From Oopsacas minuta (Eukaryota > Porifera > Hexactinellida > Lyssacinosida > Leucopsacidae), in assembly GCA_024704765.1 (NCBI GenBank), contig JAKMXF010000077.1:62001-126000 (forward strand): DNA of 64,000 nucleotides, given 5' to 3'. Positions 12,765 through 23,708 of this stretch are shown here, piece after piece. A program made the position numbers and the translations under genes. Position 1 is the stretch's first letter. Each line of letters starts with the position of its first letter. Under the pieces are notes generated by a model, which ran no database searches, was not told the DNA's origin, and saw nothing but the letters and a program-made list of their open reading frames with translations.

Positions 12765-13640
12765 GCTCTCTCGATAATATCAGAAATGATGTACTGTTAT
12801 ATTTGGAGCTCTGATTTTGTGGGTATGGAAGCCAAATTATAGATACGCACTAATACTTCAGTTGATTATTTCGCTATATCATCTCTAGTTGATTTAGAAT
12901 CTTCATTTCTAAGCATACTATAAATGATTGTGTAGATCTAGTTTTTATTGGGAGTAGATTTTCAGGGATGGGTCCAGGATAACCAAAAACAGGATGAAAT
13001 ACTATGTATAACTAAGCGTGTATCCTACCATATTCAAAATTACATAAATTATAGGGATATAATAACTCTATAATATGAGTCATTTGAGTGAGTTTTTATT
13101 TAGATACAATAATTGACAATAAATTCCATGCTAGATAAAGGTAACTAAGTTAAGAGCAAGAGAGATAAGGAAAGTTGATAAAATTTCTTTGTAGTAATCT
13201 ATTGATGAATTTGGATCTAGATACAGAATTATACTAAGTTTGGTGAGGATATAGCTATTTTTTGTAAGAATTATGCATTTGCAAATCTTCAGAAAAAAAA
13301 GGGGGATAATATTATTAGGGTATGATAGAATATGCAAGGAGTATCTTGATAACCTGAGTATCTTTGGACATAGAAATCAGCCTAATACACCATTCGAAAG
13401 CAAATATGCAACTTACTATTACCAAATAATATACCTAAAGGGGCTAAGTCAAAAGAATTAGAAAATTCGGACAATTTAAAGTTAAGTTTGCGAAAGTGAC
13501 ACAGCAAAATATAAAATCGCAAGGGTCAACTCGAAATATTTTTCAAATTTAGGTCTCACATTTTCCTAGAAAGATTAAAGGCAACTTTTGCCATAGGTAG
13601 AAGTTGAAGCGACAATGTATATTTTTCTCGATCCGGCCTA
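12765..13640 (-). repeat. Right arm of large palindrome
   Basis: Reverse complement of 11760-12638; the inner border is GCTCTCTCGATAATATC against GATATTATTGAGAGAGC in the left arm. The outer border fades near CTCGATCCGGCC at about 13640. The 68-codon minus-strand frame at 13131-13337 is the counterpart of the left-arm frame. Confidence 0.9.
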
Positions 13641-13871
13641 ATATGCAATGTATTATTTGCGAATAGGTTATCGTATCCGAGGAATCTAATGGGGTAATCA
13701 AATTTCTTCTATGGCTTCTAGATTTCTGGATATGACGTCATCACATATTATGATGGCGGCACATTGTAAAAATCATTTAATATAACTCATAGAAATTTCC
13801 ACTTCATAAGAAAAATCTCATACTCTGTATATATACTATTACCCTGTATAATATTTGGATAAGAGTGTATA

Positions 13872-15179
13872 CAGGGTGCCAATTAAGTTCTGATACAGTT
13901 CCGATAGATCTGATACGTTTCAAATGTATTATATTACCATTTCTATCATTTATATTCTAACATATATGTCTTCCTGTTATGCTCAAACAGTAATCTAAAT
14001 CTATATACGCATAAAATCAGAAATTTCAACGTGGAAGTAAAGAGGCCGAAAATTACTTCATTATTTATGACCGGGAGCACACAGAGCGAGATTTTGAAAA
14101 AGCTGACAAGTGAAAAGATCAACAGATTATTCATTTATCGTACTCATAAACGATATAACAATACCAAAAGTGTGGAGGACAAGCCTCGTTCTGGCCGACC
14201 TACTATAGTTCGTACGAGAGCACTAAGGAAAAAACTCTGCAGTAAAATCGGCCGAAATCCCAGGCGGTCAATCCGGAAGATGGCAAGAGAGTACTCTGTT
14301 AATCGCGAAAATTACGAAAGGTGATATATGAGGGCCTGGGGCTTAAATCACTCTAACGGCAAACAGTTCATCAACTCACTCCCACTCTTCGGGTAAAAAG
14401 ACATGAAAGGTGCAAAAGGCTTCTGTGGCGTCTCGTAAATGAAAATTATGAACAGATATTGTTTTCGTACGAAAAGATTTTCACAGTAGAAGAAGCAATT
14501 AACCGTCAAAATGATAGAGTTATTGCGTCATCATGCAAAGACATCCCTGAGAGCATTAAATTCATCGATCGAGTGCAAAGACCGCTTTCTCTGATGGTCT
14601 GGGCTGGGGTGTCCGCAGATCCTCGGACAAAGTTGATTTTTGTCCCACAAGGGGTCAAAATTAACTCGCAAACATATAGAGATTTGATTCTTGAGCCTGT
14701 AATCAAATCTGCTGGTTCATCCTTGTTCAAAAACAAACCCTGGATATTCCAGCAGGACTCTGCGCCAGGGTATACCTCGAAAGCAACTCAATCCTGGCTT
14801 TTAGGGGAAAATATTGACTTTTTGTCCAAGGAAGAATTGCCTCCTTCAAGTCCGGATTTGAATCCACTTGACTATTCCGTTTGGGGGACTTTACAGAACA
14901 GGGCCTGCGCTACTCCGTATAGAAATTTGGAATCTCTGCGGAAGGCTTTGATTAGAGAATAGGAGAAAATTCCGCCAGAAGAACTCCGCAAATCTGTCCA
15001 ACGGTTTCAAGGACGACTTAAAGCTGTAGTAAAGGCAAAAGGCGGTTATAGCGAATAGAATTGGAAAGGAAGATTTATTATAATATGCGTTAACTGTCAG
15101 CGAAAATTTAGATTGAAAGAATAACTAGTATAGGAAAAACCAGAGTATATTCGTGTATCAGAACTTAATTGTCACCCTG
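13872..15179 (+). mobile_element. DD37D (maT-type) Tc1/mariner transposon, copy 1
   Basis: The ends are inverted repeats: CAGGGTGCCAATTAAGTTCT at the left, and CAGGGTGACAATTAAGTTCT read inward from the right. A TA target duplication flanks them at 13870-13871 and 15180-15181. Length is 1308 bases. The transposase inside runs in the same orientation. The right end lies 111 bases from the stop codon of the Transib gene, so this element probably inserted in or next to the Transib 3' flank. Confidence 0.95.
14031..15058 (+). pseudogene. DD37D transposase, copy 1; first catalytic Asp lost
   Basis: Family features in order: an N-terminal helix-turn-helix (ILKKLTSEKINRLFIYRTHK), the GRPR-like hinge KPRSGRPTIV, a second DNA-binding segment around NPRRSIRKMAREYSV, then the catalytic core. 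The motif corresponding to LFSDEK reads LFSYEK, so the first catalytic Asp is Tyr. The second Asp is in QQDSAPGY and the third in SPDLNPLDYSVW, 37 residues apart as in maT elements. A frameshift lies between 14300 and 14459. An in-frame TAG at 14960-14962 replaces what is Trp in the copy at 24528; the frame then continues to GGYSE and a stop at 15058. The start is uncertain because no ATG opens the first frame. The copy could not make active enzyme even without the breaks, because of the Asp loss. Confidence 0.9.
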
Positions 15180-17187
15180 TAGATTTAACATTTTATGAAT
15201 CTATGAATTAATTATAAGTGAATCAACAATTTCGTCTATGGAAGAATCTAGTAATCTATTTTCGGTATTATCCCTACAACACTTTGCTCTTTATGTGTGG
15301 CCGTGATCCCCACACATTTCACAAACTAAACTTGAACGAAATTGATTCAATACAGGGTCACTTTCAGAGGCCAGTCTCACGAAAATGTCCGTTGCATTAT
15401 CTTCAAGTGAAGACTTCCTTGCAAGATTCTCCCTATACTTTCTTAGTAACTTGTTGCATGCCTCGGATCCCTCTTCCGAGAAACTTTTCAGACCTCGCCC
15501 AAAGTTGAACTCTTTTAATAATTCTTCTGAGTGAGCTAATACCCTGTGTAATGTTGGGGTAATGCTCACCCAAGGTAATGAATCAACGATCACGAGTTAT
15601 GTATCAGTGCATAGATTACAAAAGATCTCGGAGTTAATGATCCTGTCTGAATTGATTATTCGAAGAATAGCTGACAAGTGTGTATGTAGTTTTGGAAGTG
15701 TTTCTTTGTGTTCTGTTTCAACAACTGATAATACAAACTCAATGTATTTCGAATCACAGGAAAATGCTCAACGAGCTACACTGCCAGTAGAGTTAGTACC
15801 TCCACTTGCATTCGGCTGATCTATGCTCATTCCTGTCTTCTCTTCAATCAGGTTTCTGACAAATACCACTGAATTTTTTATCGCCAAAGATGTCGTTGAC
15901 CATGTACGTTTTTCACAATTCAAATGATAAATTAGTAGCTTGAACCACCTGAAAATGCCAGTGTACGAGTGTAACGGAGATGCTGGAAGGATGTTTATTG
16001 TTGCGGTTGTTTCGTGCGTTATGTTACAACATTGGTTTGAAGGAAGTGAGAAAAACGAATGGCTGTTTTCTATTTCACAGAAAAGTTGAATTGCATCAGT
16101 AATGTGCCTGTTGATAAGAAATCCCTGTATTATCAACTCACGATCACTGAGTTCCTTATTTGTTGCTGTGCATAATTGACAACTTGCCCCACCTGCCCAA
16201 GATAGAATTCCTGCCATTTCCCATCAAGCATTGATCAAACAATGCCGACTCGTACTTGCTGATCAGGGCCAAGAGTAAATCCTTCACTTCTCATATGATC
16301 AGTATCAGTATTGATTAGATCGTCCATAAATCGCTTGATATTAGCTTCGTTTTCTTTCGCAGCGAGGAGGAAAATCGGACGTTGAGCAAAAGGAGAACTG
16401 AGAGTGTTATTTTTCCAGAGTTCGCGACCGCTATTTCTTATTATCTTTACAGCTCTGAAACAGAATAAGATAAACGACTTAGTATCTGTATTCGTGTTTG
16501 ATTGATCATATACAGTGTGACTTCCAGAGCCATCTAGTCCGTCTACTATCTGGAATTGTAGGGGAAAATCTTGAGCTGTAGGTGGCGGTTTCATGGACAT
16601 AAGCCTGCAAAAAGTATGGCGGACGTGATGGGCATATGGCATATATACACCAAGTGGAGTTTCAGGATTGGGGTACATCTGAATATCCGACCGTAAAATT
16701 ATACTGTTTCTTTCTTCTACTACCCTATAGTATGCCGGGAAACGAATATCGCTAGATAGCAAGTGATGTCGGAGTTGTGTGTATTTCCTCTTGCCAATTT
16801 CTAGGAAATCTACAAGGAACATTGTCTTGGTAACATTGAGCTCTTTCTTTAACAATTTACCGAATTGACCCGAAAGCTTGTCAAAGACTACAGATTTTGA
16901 AACTTTAGCTATTTCTCGCTGTTTGGTTTGGTTCAATAGTAGTTGCAAGGTAGTGCAGCTATCTTGAACTCTGAAGTATTCTCAACGATTGAGAGTGCCT
17001 TGATAGATTCCAAGACATTTGAGAGTCGTGAGTGTTGTTGTGGCATCATGAGATTGTTGATACTCTTCCTATGGTTTGCAGAGAGTGTGGATATGACTTC
17101 TTCATCATCTGAGGACAGCTTAACGGTATCATAAAAACGGTTCCTCCTTAACTCTGGTTCCATGGAACCACAATGCCACCAGTCTCC

Positions 17188-17195
17188 CTCTAAGC
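17188..17195. repeat. Target duplication, left copy (hAT 17196-19688)
   Basis: CTCTAAGC, identical to 19689-19696. It fits the nnnTAnnn target form of hAT elements. Confidence 0.95.
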
Positions 17196-19688
17196 CAGTG
17201 CTACTTAACCGATGGGGAATGGAAGATCATTGGGTGGGGAATGGTGCTTCTGAGAAATATTATATAAAAGTTATTAAATGTGGGGACATATTCACTGAAA
17301 TTCTAAATAATATGTCAAGTTCTGCGAATTTAATGAATTCTAAGAATACATTTAAGTGAGATATAACCATGCAAATCCAAGTGGAATCAAATGCTTTTTC
17401 ATTTGCACTAAATTTTGAATGGTATCTTTGCTTATAATAAATTTTTATTTGGAGATTGACACTACGTAGAAATTCAATCAATGTTCCAGTTCTAATTTAG
17501 TGAAATTGAACTTGTTTCATACCTGATATTTCATATAAATAGTAACCAACTTTCAACAATTATTCAACTCAAATGACTCTGATTTAGAATTATTTTACAT
17601 TATTTGGCCTCCTCGACTTCTTAGTCTCAATTTTCTAACTTTCTTACAGTAATTTATATAAGTCAGTGTTTACCATGTCACTGAAGAGAAAGTATCACGA
17701 AGATTATCTGAATTTTGGCACTACATACCAGGAAAAATAGTGGTTATCCACTTCCACAATGCGTATTATGTATGAAAACTCTTTCGAATTCAAGTATGAA
17801 GCCGTACCAACTGAAGCAACATCTCACCACAGTCCACCCGGAGCATTCCAAAAATGATCGAGCTTTCTTTGAGCTGAAGGAAACTGGATTAAAAAAGGTG
17901 AAATTAGATTCCAGTGGAGCATTCCATCAATAGGCAAAGTCAATTGTTTACACGTCGTATGCCAGTGCACTATTGGTGGCAAAAACAAGAAACCTCATAC
18001 AATCGGGGATACTCTCATAAAGCCCTGCATTCTTGAATGTGCTCGAATAGTCCTCAACAAAGATGCCATTAGCAAGCTGGAGCAAATATCCATGTTAAAC
18101 GACACAATCAAGTCAAGGATTGTTGATATGTCTAACAATATCAAACATCAGATAATTACAAAAATCCAGGCATCTCCCATGTTTGCTATCCAGCTGGACG
18201 AGTCTACAGATGTGGCTAATCTTTCTCAATTGATGGTTTTTGCTCGTTATATGAATGGTCCGACGATTGAGGAGGAGTTCCTATTCTGTAAGCCCTTAGA
18301 GACGACAACAAAGGCAGAAGATGTCATGGCCGTAGTCTCAACATTCTTTGGGGATATGAATCTTAACTGGAAAAATATAGTCGGGGTGTGCTCAGATGGA
18401 GCACCAGCCATATTGGGTAGCCCGATCTGGTTTTATCTCGCTTGTTAAACACAAGAATCCGAATGTGCAGGAACCCAATGTTTCATCCATCGCCAGGCAC
18501 TGGCCTCTAAAATAATGCCTAGTTCTCTATGTGCTAATTTATCGATCGTCATTAAAGTAGTCAACTATATCAAAAGCGGAGCGTCCAATACCCGCTTATT
18601 TCGCCAAATTTGTGAAGGAATGGATGCTATCCATCAGTCTCTCTTGTTCCATACGCAGGTACGGTGGTTATCCAAAGGAAACATGTTAGCTCGCTATTTG
18701 AACTTAAGGAAGAGGTGGACACCTTTCTTAAGATGAAATACAAGATGGATCTCCTAACTGAATTTAATAAACCAGAGTTTGTCTCTCACTTGGCATACCT
18801 TGCAGATATCTTTGAAGCTCTAAATGAGCTCAATCGGAAACTTCAGGGCCGAGATACCACATTATCAGTCATACAGACAACATTAATGCCTCATCTCCAA
18901 AAGTAAACTCTGGAGAAGAAAGATCATGGAAGGCAATACATGTTCTTTTCATCGATTGACAGATGTACTCTATAATGAACCCTTTTTTGCACAACTTCAA
19001 AAAGACATAATGGAGCATCTTGACTGCCTGGGAAGGAAGTTTACTAAATATTTTCCTGGGATTAACACAGAGGATCCATTATTTGCTATTGTAAGAAATC
19101 CATTCAAGTGTGTGGTTGAGACGATTCCAGAGGATATCCAAGAGGAGTTTCTAGAACTTGTCCATGATTCATTTAGCAAGGATGAGTTCGAAATTCTTAG
19201 TCACTCTGACTTCTGGGCCAAAATGTATTTGGCTTATCCAATCGTCAGTAAACAAGCTCTTAAAACTATTGTGCCTTTCTCACCAACTTATCTATGTGAG
19301 TCTGGATTTTCAAGCTTACTTGCTATCAAAACAAAGGCTCGAAACAAATTAGAGGTGGAAGATGACCTGTGATGTTCTATCTCCTTTACTGAACCCGATA
19401 TCACCGATCTTGTACGTAGTAAACAAATACAAAAATCACATTAAAGAATTGAATCACTTATTTACCATCACAAATTTAGTACTTCCGAAAAATGTACTGA
19501 GATGTCATGTTGATTAATTAAAAAATACATTATCTAAATTCAAATATATAAGTTACAAAACTTCTAAAACGAATGGGATTATATGGCCGTGTGCTTTTGA
19601 ATATTTAAATAACATTCATGATTTGGTGGGAAATGATTGACTGAGTCTTCCAAAGTGGGAAATGGCCCAAAAAGGTAAAGAACCGCTG
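17196..19688 (+). mobile_element. hAT transposon (ZBED5/SCAND3-like group) nested in Transib
   Basis: The element is 2493 bases. The left end is CAGTGCTACTTAACC and the right end read inward is CAGCGGTTCTTTACC, matching at 11 of 15 positions; both fit the CAGnGnTTCTnAACC form of hAT ends. An exact 8-base duplication CTCTAAGC lies outside both ends. A transposase gene on the plus strand fills the middle. The host sequence, a Transib coding frame on the opposite strand, becomes continuous when the element and one duplication copy are removed, which confirms the borders independently. Confidence 0.95.
17675..19372 (+). pseudogene. hAT transposase, ZBED5/SCAND3-like
   Basis: This would be a hAT-family DDE transposase of about 565 residues. 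The start ATG at 17675 gives MSLKRKYHEDYLNFGTTY, and a frameshift then leads into a BED-type zinc finger (PQCVLCMKTLSNSS ... LKQHLTTVHPEH). The catalytic Asp residues lie in FAIQLDESTDV and VGVCSDGAPAI. The insertion-domain motif QCFIHRQALASK (CxxH) follows, then TQVRWLSKGN. The C-terminal dimerisation region reads YPIVSKQAL ... YLCESGFSSLLAIKTKARN. The gene is broken by stops at about 17931, 18446, 18734 and 18904 and by frameshifts near 17735 and 18720. The protein family is best known from host genes of this name that were domesticated from this transposon group. Confidence 0.9.
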
Positions 19689-19696
19689 CTCTAAGC
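19689..19696. repeat. Target duplication, right copy (hAT 17196-19688)
   Basis: CTCTAAGC, identical to 17188-17195. Confidence 0.95.
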
Positions 19697-19896
19697 AATC
19701 TAGCGATTTCTTTACCTTCCTAATCCTGCTTCTTACTCGGAGCAGCGTTGCTTCCAATTGTTTCCTTTCTTCGAAGTCCATTTGAAAGTTCTACCCAAAG
19801 AAACTGAATATCGTCGAGATACAGTTGTTGTTGTCTTTCAAAATCTTCACAAAATTCAAGATCAGAGTTAGGGAAAGTTAGTTCTTGAGTCATTGA

Positions 19897-20649
19897 AAAA
19901 AGCGTAGAAAACGGTTGATTATCAGCAAATTCAATTTGTTAGTGTCATATTAATCATGTATTTATATATTACATTTATTGGTATTGGAATGCTGCAATCA
20001 AGTAGATAAATTTAGCATATAAATTGCATAGCAACAAAAAGGTGACAATGGAATTCGCTGAAAGTTTTCATGTTGCACACTATTTCGGAGCGTATCATTT
20101 TAATATGTCTCTCTAGATATTATAATGCCATTCTGGGATTAATTTCCAAGTGGTGTTTTGTGGTGGTTTTTTTCGACCATTTGGAAGTTCTTTTTTACAA
20201 AATATTGTATCTCTAAAGTACCATTAATCAAATCAACTTTGAATCCTAATATAGTAAAAATACACTGACGAAAATGAGAAATCAGATTTAGCATAACTGA
20301 ATTGAGTTGAAGAAATAAAACAAATTTGATTCTGAGAATTCTGTGACGCTCTCAAGTAAACTTAAACTGGTGCTAATATTAGCATCACTGAAACCTTGGA
20401 TAGAACTATTTTTGATTGATTCTTTAAATTCATATTGTGAGAGCTATATGTTTCGATCGAATTGAAATTTAAAATTAACATTATTCAAACAAACAAGAAC
20501 GAGTTCAAACCATTAAAAATGAAATCTATTTTTGTCTATTCTTTGCATTTAAACCACTGTGGATGCTAATCCCTATAATATACTTGTACATCATCTTCTC
20601 CTATGATTATAATACAAAATGGACAAACAAACATAAACACAAACATATA
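19897..20649. other. Unassigned AT-rich DNA
   Basis: Upstream flank of the Transib gene. It should contain the far Transib end if the copy is full length, but I could not identify a CACWRTG-type terminus with a partner. The 20563-20823 frame is AT-rich and overlaps the Tc1 end; it is not a supported gene. Confidence 0.4.
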
Positions 20650-22021
20650 CAGTATGTTCGGAAATTATTGGGACTTTTCATGATTAACTTGAATCACCAT
20701 GAAGGATATCAGGTTATTCACATATTATACAACCATTTACCTTACTGTATATATACACTTCCTATAATTGTTAGAAAACCAATAGATTCGCTATTTCACT
20801 TAATATTTCGTTTGTTTGGCTGAAATATTGTGATTCCCAAGCAAATATACCTATATATATTTCGAGACCCCATTTCCGTCATCTAAGACCGCATATTTTG
20901 TACAATGTACAAGCACTCTACCCAACAACAGCGCAGAAATCAAATAGAGACACTATACAATGCAGGAATTACCAAAGGAGTGGATATCTGCCAGCGAACA
21001 AGTATACCTAAGCAGACTGTATATCGTGTCTTGAATCAGATAAAAGATAAAAAAAGCCTTCAGCACAAAAGGGGTGCTGGTCGGCCTTCAAAAATCAAGG
21101 CAAATGACAAAAGAAGGATAGCTGCTTTGTATCAAAGCAATCCGAGGACCTCTCTACGCTCTATACTACCGAGATTGAGCTCTCCTGTATCCATAAGTAC
21201 TCTTCATGCTCAGGTAAAGAGGCAAAACTTTGTCAGCAAGCGGGCTGTCCGAGTTCCAGCACTCACCGACCTCCATATTTCCAAAAGAATCGCCTGGTGT
21301 AAAGAAATGAAGTGTTTTGATTGGAGTAAGACCTTCTTTACGGATGAATGTTCAGTTTGGCTTGACTCTGGAAGAGTCAACATGTGGATTAAAAAGGGAC
21401 AAACAGTTCATCTGCCAACCTTCAGGCATCCATCTAAAGTTCATCTTTAGGGTGGAATTTCGATAATGGGGACTACACATCTGAGGATTTTCACAGAAAA
21501 TTCTAATCAGGTGGTGTATATTTCCACTCTTCGCGAGTGTCTTATTGAGGAGGCTAACGCAAAATACGTAGATAGCTGGGTTTTACAGGAGGATAACAGT
21601 CCTGTGCACACTGGCAGAGCAGCTAAGGGGTGGAAGACGGAGTTCGTCCCCCTTAGAATTGATTGGCCGCCAAATAGTCCAAACCTAGCGCCCATTGAGA
21701 ATCTGTGGGCAGTTTTGAAAAGGAGGTTGATTGTACTTCATCCTAAAACTGTAAGCCAACTAAAACAGGCAATTCAGGACATATGGGCAACATTTGATCC
21801 AGACTTTCTCCGTCCCTTTTGCACTTCAATGCCCAAAAGAATTAGATTGTGTTTAGACAATGCTGGGAAAAAAAATAATTATTGATAGAATGTGATAATA
21901 ATGCTAGTTTTTCTTCAACTATATGTATTTTAACTTAGTGTTAAAACGAGAAATCTCTACGAGTCATGAATTCATAGTAGAATACATTTATAATCAGTCC
22001 CAATAATTTCCGAACACACTG
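20650..22021 (+). mobile_element. Tc1-like transposon (DD34E), one stop from intact
   Basis: The inverted ends are CAGTATGTTCGGAAATTATT at the left and CAGTGTGTTCGGAAATTATT read inward from the right, and continue to match through GGGACT. TA lies on both sides (20648-20649 and 22022-22023). Length is 1372 bases. The transposase inside is in a single frame apart from one stop codon, and the ends are nearly identical, so this is one of the youngest elements in the window. Confidence 0.95.
20905..21885 (+). pseudogene. Tc1-like DD34E transposase with one internal stop
   Basis: The ATG at 20905 opens a 326-codon frame that is interrupted only by a TAG at 21448-21450. The N-terminal half carries paired-like DNA-binding segments: GVDICQRTSIPKQTVYRVLN, the hinge GAGRPSK, then RTSLRSILPRL and STLHAQVKR. 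The catalytic triad is complete: Asp in FTDECSVW, Asp in QEDNSPVHTG and Glu in APIENLWAVLKRR, with exactly 34 residues between the last two, the Tc1 spacing. The stop falls between the first and second catalytic residues, so the present protein would lack the second Asp and Glu. Length without the stop is slightly under the usual 340 residues. Confidence 0.92.
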
Positions 22022-22063
22022 TACACACAATAATTGAGATGGATTATTGTAGATATATACATA

Positions 22064-22090
22064 CATTATGTTCGGAAATTATTGACAGTC
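22064..22090 (+). repeat. Solo Tc1 terminus, same family as 20650 element
   Basis: TTATGTTCGGAAATTATTGAC, preceded by TAC, repeats the left terminus of the neighbouring element in the same orientation, with TA at 22062-22063. Sequence after it does not match the neighbour's interior, and no opposing end was found downstream. It is probably the left end of a second, deleted copy. Confidence 0.7.
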
Positions 22091-23475
22091 AACTTAGTTT
22101 TGTTATACAAACAAAATTATGAATGGATACACTCACTTTCAGAGTGCTCCTTTGGGTATTTCCAACCCAAATGTCTATCAATTCGGTACATTGAAATATT
22201 ATTTATGATCTAGCAAAACTATAATCAAAGTGAAAACTAGTAATTTCATGAAAATTGACTTCCATAATTTGACATGATTAGAATATACAAAATATTGTTG
22301 CCTTTTAACTAATTCAACAATCAATTCATTATATCAAGTCTAACAATACTTCAATACTTAGCGTATTTTTGAAAGGATTCCACATAATATAGGCTCTTAA
22401 AGTCGATATTTGGGCTAAAAATATGACGTCATGAATAATGACTTTGCTATTTCAAATATATATACCATAAACGGATATTATTGATGTAATGACAATCGAA
22501 ATCTTGAGAAACTCAAATAATTCGAGTAAGCATAGAGATTCAAACAAGATTATTGAACATATAGCTAAAAGGAAAATTAAAATTGAGATTTTGTATCACA
22601 ATCATGCACGTACCGCAAATTCGATATTGGAGCATTTTAAGAAAATGCCAAGAATTGTGTAACCGTCAGAATGAGATATGAATTGATCGTTGAAATAGTG
22701 AAATAACTACACAAACAGTCGGTAATATACGATCATGTCAAAAATTGAGAATATTTTAGTTCAAATTTTCATGAAATGATAAATGTTCACATTGATTAAG
22801 GTTCTGCCTGTCCATAAATAATATTACCATCGATAAAAATGATAGCATTATGTGGCTTGGCGGACACTTGAAGCAATCTTCCTTTGATTAATTGTTAAAT
22901 AATACTCTTTGGGTAAGAATATCTAGATATTTAGACATCAATGTCAGTGTAGTATTCGAAAAGCAACATATCATAAATTTAGCCAGAAGAATTTGCTTAG
23001 CTTTCAAGTCAACGCTTTTCGAAATTAAAATAGCAACATCAACTAATAACCTATCGTGTAAAAAGTTATACAAGCTTGTGTACATAGTAAGCATTTGGGT
23101 GGAAATAGCTATCTTTACACTATTAGACCATCAATTCGATTAGCTTAGGATACATTGAAACTTATAAATTTGGAATTTAGTTAAGAATGAAATATTGGTA
23201 TTGTTGTTAGATTAACGAAAATCAGCATTGTACTGTAGATCGAAATATTCGGAATGCTGTTTATCAAATTGATCAAGTTTCATTTGATAAATTTTTAGCA
23301 AATGTAACTTAAAAGAGTATATTCTATGAAGGTTTACGCAAGAAATGCATATTGAAGATTCAATTTTAGATAGAAGATTTTTGTTTTAATGTTCGTAATT
23401 AAAAGAAACAAAAATATTTCACCACATCATTTTAACCAATTCTGGAACCCAAAACGAGATTTAAGCACCCTTTAG
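22091..23475. other. Unassigned AT-rich DNA
   Basis: No gene or paired repeat is supportable. The 22892-23143 frame and its minus-strand shadow are unrecognised. Confidence 0.45.
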
Positions 23476-23708
23476 TGGAATATAATAAGATATTTTCCCG
23501 GCAAAATTCTAACACGGTTTCCACAAATTTGGATACAATATATAGTGGCAAAGAGAGATTCCGGAGCATATTTTACACCGATGAAGATGCACGACATGAT
23601 TTAGTATTACTGACCTATACTTCTGTGGATTATGGTATCCTTTCACCATGTAACAAGTCACTAAAATACACGTTTAGTTTTATCGATGCTTCACTGGAAG
23701 GTGCTAAA
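23476..23708 (+). CDS. Candidate internal exon of an unidentified host gene
   Basis: This stretch is bounded by an acceptor-like CACCCTTTAG and a near-consensus donor, AAA|GTAAGT. It is open for 77 codons plus two bases and ends on a codon boundary. The translation is of ordinary protein character (for example SIFYTDEDARHDLVLLTYTS and YTFSFIDASLEGAK) and lacks the lysine/isoleucine/asparagine runs of the chance frames around it. I cannot identify the protein. The frame is closed upstream by a TAA at 23433, within the presumed intron. No further exon was recognised within the window, so flanking introns would be long. It could also be a remnant of an unfamiliar mobile element. Confidence 0.35.

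Larger units (their letters stand above)
15291..19781 (-). pseudogene. Transib (RAG1-like) transposase, split by a hAT insertion
   Basis: This is a Transib-superfamily DDE recombinase, the lineage from which vertebrate RAG1 derives. A start ATG at 19781 opens a frame (MDFEERKQLEATLL...) that runs to the hAT at 19688 and resumes in frame at 17187 when the hAT and one target copy are skipped (...GDWWHCGSMEPELRR). Catalytic regions follow: first Asp in IVDGLDGSGSHTVYDQ (about 16560), then SFILFCFRAVKII and AQRPIFLLAAKENEANIKRF; second Asp in SMLDGK (about 16220); the zinc-binding CxxC in GGASCQLCTA; the zinc-binding His pair in TLHRVLAHSEELL; and the Glu in SFSEEGSEACNKLLRKYR, followed by SDPVLNQFR. 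The frame is broken by a TGA at 16235 with a nearby shift, a shift near 15770 and a stop near 15596. An alternative frame beginning at the ATG at 19893 (MTQELTFPNSDLEF) could be an upstream N-terminus joined by a frameshift. No Transib inverted ends (CACWRTG-type) were found. Confidence 0.88.

Noticed and set aside
12063-13337. Pair of near-identical small proteins on opposite strands
   Set aside because: They are the same AT-rich frame carried by the two palindrome arms; the duplication explains the pair, and there is no sign of coding selection.
13740-13800. Transib left end at GGCGGCACATTGTAAAAATC
   Set aside because: The heptamer differs from CACWRTG and no matching opposite end was found near 19.9-20.2 kb.
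15218-17359. Plus-strand frames of 60-100 codons opposite the Transib gene
   Set aside because: Shadows of the minus-strand Transib coding sequence; no family resemblance of their own.
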